From assembly GCA_039091255.1 (NCBI GenBank), contig JAWCMQ010000011.1:1-5839 (forward strand): a stretch of DNA of 5,839 nt, given 5' to 3'. This stretch comes from JAWCMQ01 sp039091255. Lineage in GTDB: Archaea; Aenigmatarchaeota; Aenigmatarchaeia; GW2011-AR5; JACRAC01. The notes beneath the pieces are model-generated. The model was not told the DNA's origin. It saw nothing but the letters and a program-made list of their open reading frames with translations, and searched no databases. A program made the position numbers and the translations under genes. Position 1 is the first letter of the stretch; each line of letters begins with the position of its first letter. Below, piece after piece: positions 5,396 to 5,839 of this stretch.

Positions 5396-5469
5396 TCGCC
5401 CCGGCTGGATTTGAACCAGCGACCTCTGGCTCCGGAGGCCAGCGCTCTGATCCCCTGAGCTACGGGCGC
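5396..5469 (-). tRNA. tRNA-Arg (anticodon CCG), acceptor stem damaged
   Basis: The minus strand gives a 74-base cloverleaf: D stem GCTC/GAGC with a 9-base loop; anticodon stem CTGGC/GCCAG with loop CTCCGGA (anticodon CCG, codon CGG); variable AGGTC; T stem GCTGG/CCAGC with loop TTCAAAT. The 5' half strongly resembles bacterial tRNA-Arg(CCG). The acceptor arms, GCGCCCG and CGGGGCG, pair at only four inner positions in register; a bulged G in the 3' arm restores two more pairs. The discriminator is A and CCA is not encoded. A good promoter stands just upstream, so it is probably transcribed, but aminoacylation and 5'/3' processing could be impaired. Confidence 0.85.
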
Positions 5470-5482
5470 ACAAGCTACGCTT

Positions 5483-5511
5483 ATTTTAGCAGCAGTAGAT
5501 GCTCTCGTCAA
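5483..5511 (-). promoter_or_regulatory. Promoter of the tRNA-Arg gene
   Basis: On the minus strand TTGACG (5511-5506) and TAAAAT (5488-5483) are 17 bases apart, both five of six to consensus. The predicted start near 5476 leaves about seven bases of leader before the tRNA 5' end at 5469. Confidence 0.65.
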
Positions 5512-5525
5512 TAGAGCAACTATTC

Positions 5526-5570
5526 TTGCAAACAAGCTCGCTTTACGGTAATGTTACTTATAGGGTAACA
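5526..5570 (+). promoter_or_regulatory. Promoter, operator-like dyad and ribosome site of the toxin gene
   Basis: TTGCAA (5526-5531) and TAATGT (5549-5554) are 17 bases apart and form a moderate promoter. A perfect inverted repeat, TGTTAC (5552-5557) and GTAACA (5565-5570), overlaps the -10 element and runs to the base before the ATG. The weak AGGG ribosome site (5562-5565) lies within it. This is the usual place for autoregulation by a toxin-antitoxin complex; the binding protein is inferred. Confidence 0.5.
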
Positions 5571-5839
5571 ATGGCTATACGGAGCTGGAAGCATAAGGGC
5601 CTACGAGAGCTCTTTGAAACAGGCAAGACCGCAAAGATAGCTCGACGCCACCACAGGGTCATCGTCATGATCTTGGATTTGCTCGACAATATTCATAGCA
5701 TCAAGGATTGTATAGGCGTCAAAGACTTTCACGAGCTTAAGGGAGATCGCGCTGGGGCGTATGCTATGCGCATCAGCAGAAATTATCGGATCACGTTTCG
5801 CTGGGACGGTAAGGACGTCTACGACGTTAATTTTGAGAA
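5571..5839 (+). CDS. higB: HigB/RelE-family toxin, 3' end outside the window
   Basis: Eighty-nine complete codons are visible, and the usual family length (about 92) suggests only a few are missing. The protein matches the HigB (plasmid-maintenance killer/RelE-ParE fold) family, ribosome-dependent mRNA interferases. Diagnostic stretches: IRSWKHKGLRELFETG (3-18), the helix HRVIVMILDLLDNI (28-41), FHELKGDRAGAYAMRI (53-68) and NYRITFRWDG (71-80), then DVYDVNFE before the expected DYH end. The likely RNA-contacting residues H54, K57, R60, R67 and R73 are present, so it looks active. Like most HigB toxins it would be followed by higA, an HTH antitoxin, just beyond the window. It is transcribed away from the tRNA-Arg gene. 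The family call is firm; the symbol is by family only. Confidence 0.88.
   Translation, partial: MAIRSWKHKGLRELFETGKTAKIARRHHRVIVMILDLLDNIHSIKDCIGVKDFHELKGDRAGAYAMRISRNYRITFRWDGKDVYDVNFE

Noticed and set aside
5183..5535. Open frames on both strands covering the tRNA-Arg region
   Set aside because: They are read through a complete tRNA cloverleaf and its promoter; the apparent proteins are a known artefact of tRNA sequence.
1..5839. CRISPR array, rRNA, complete insertion sequence or intact transposase
   Set aside because: No regularly spaced repeats, rRNA-like sequence, terminal inverted repeats or DDE/HUH motifs were found by eye on either strand.

Overview
The window looks like a chromosomal patch of an uncultured bacterium that carries mobile-element genes and the wreckage of others. 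An outer-membrane-type beta-barrel protein with a signal peptide and C-terminal Phe implies a diderm (Gram-negative-type) envelope. Sigma70-like promoters and conventional Shine-Dalgarno sites indicate Bacteria. The style of the barrel protein and of the thermonuclease/lamin-tail protein reminds me of Bipolaricaulota (OP1/Acetothermia) and similar candidate phyla, but this is only an impression and no marker gene fixes the taxonomy.

Left part (1-2240, all minus strand): a replication-type accessory module. The largest item has no stop codon inside the window: a Prim-Pol (archaeo-eukaryotic primase superfamily) protein from 875 leftwards past base 1, with an N-terminal zinc-binding knuckle, catalytic DxD and H motifs, a PriCT-1-like helical domain and a helix-turn-helix at the window edge. 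An unrecognised 124-residue protein precedes it with a 4-base gap. A strong promoter and a perfect 9-bp GC-rich dyad at the predicted transcription start drive the pair. Upstream, a 211-residue protein ending in a CGNR-like zinc finger has its own promoter and ends in two tandem hairpins with interchangeable arms, the second of which resembles a terminator.

Middle part (2253-5083): an exported protein with a staphylococcal-nuclease fold plus lamin-tail domain (minus), whose main nuclease catalytic residues appear replaced. Divergent to it is the beta-barrel protein (plus). Then comes a decayed tyrosine recombinase (catalytic Arg to Trp, frameshifts, an amber codon, the HxLRH box lost). Last is a small membrane-anchored protein with a BamC/NlpB-like domain whose predicted promoter lies in the end of the dead recombinase.

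Right part (5084-5839): an intergenic region with hairpins, a tRNA-Arg(CCG) on the minus strand with a strong promoter but a badly matched acceptor stem, and, divergent from it, a HigB/RelE-family toxin gene that runs off the end. Its antitoxin (usually higA) would lie just outside. A 27-31 base imperfect direct repeat at 3294 and 5311 brackets the block holding the barrel gene, dead recombinase and BamC-like gene, and may be a scar of integration or just a dispersed repeat.
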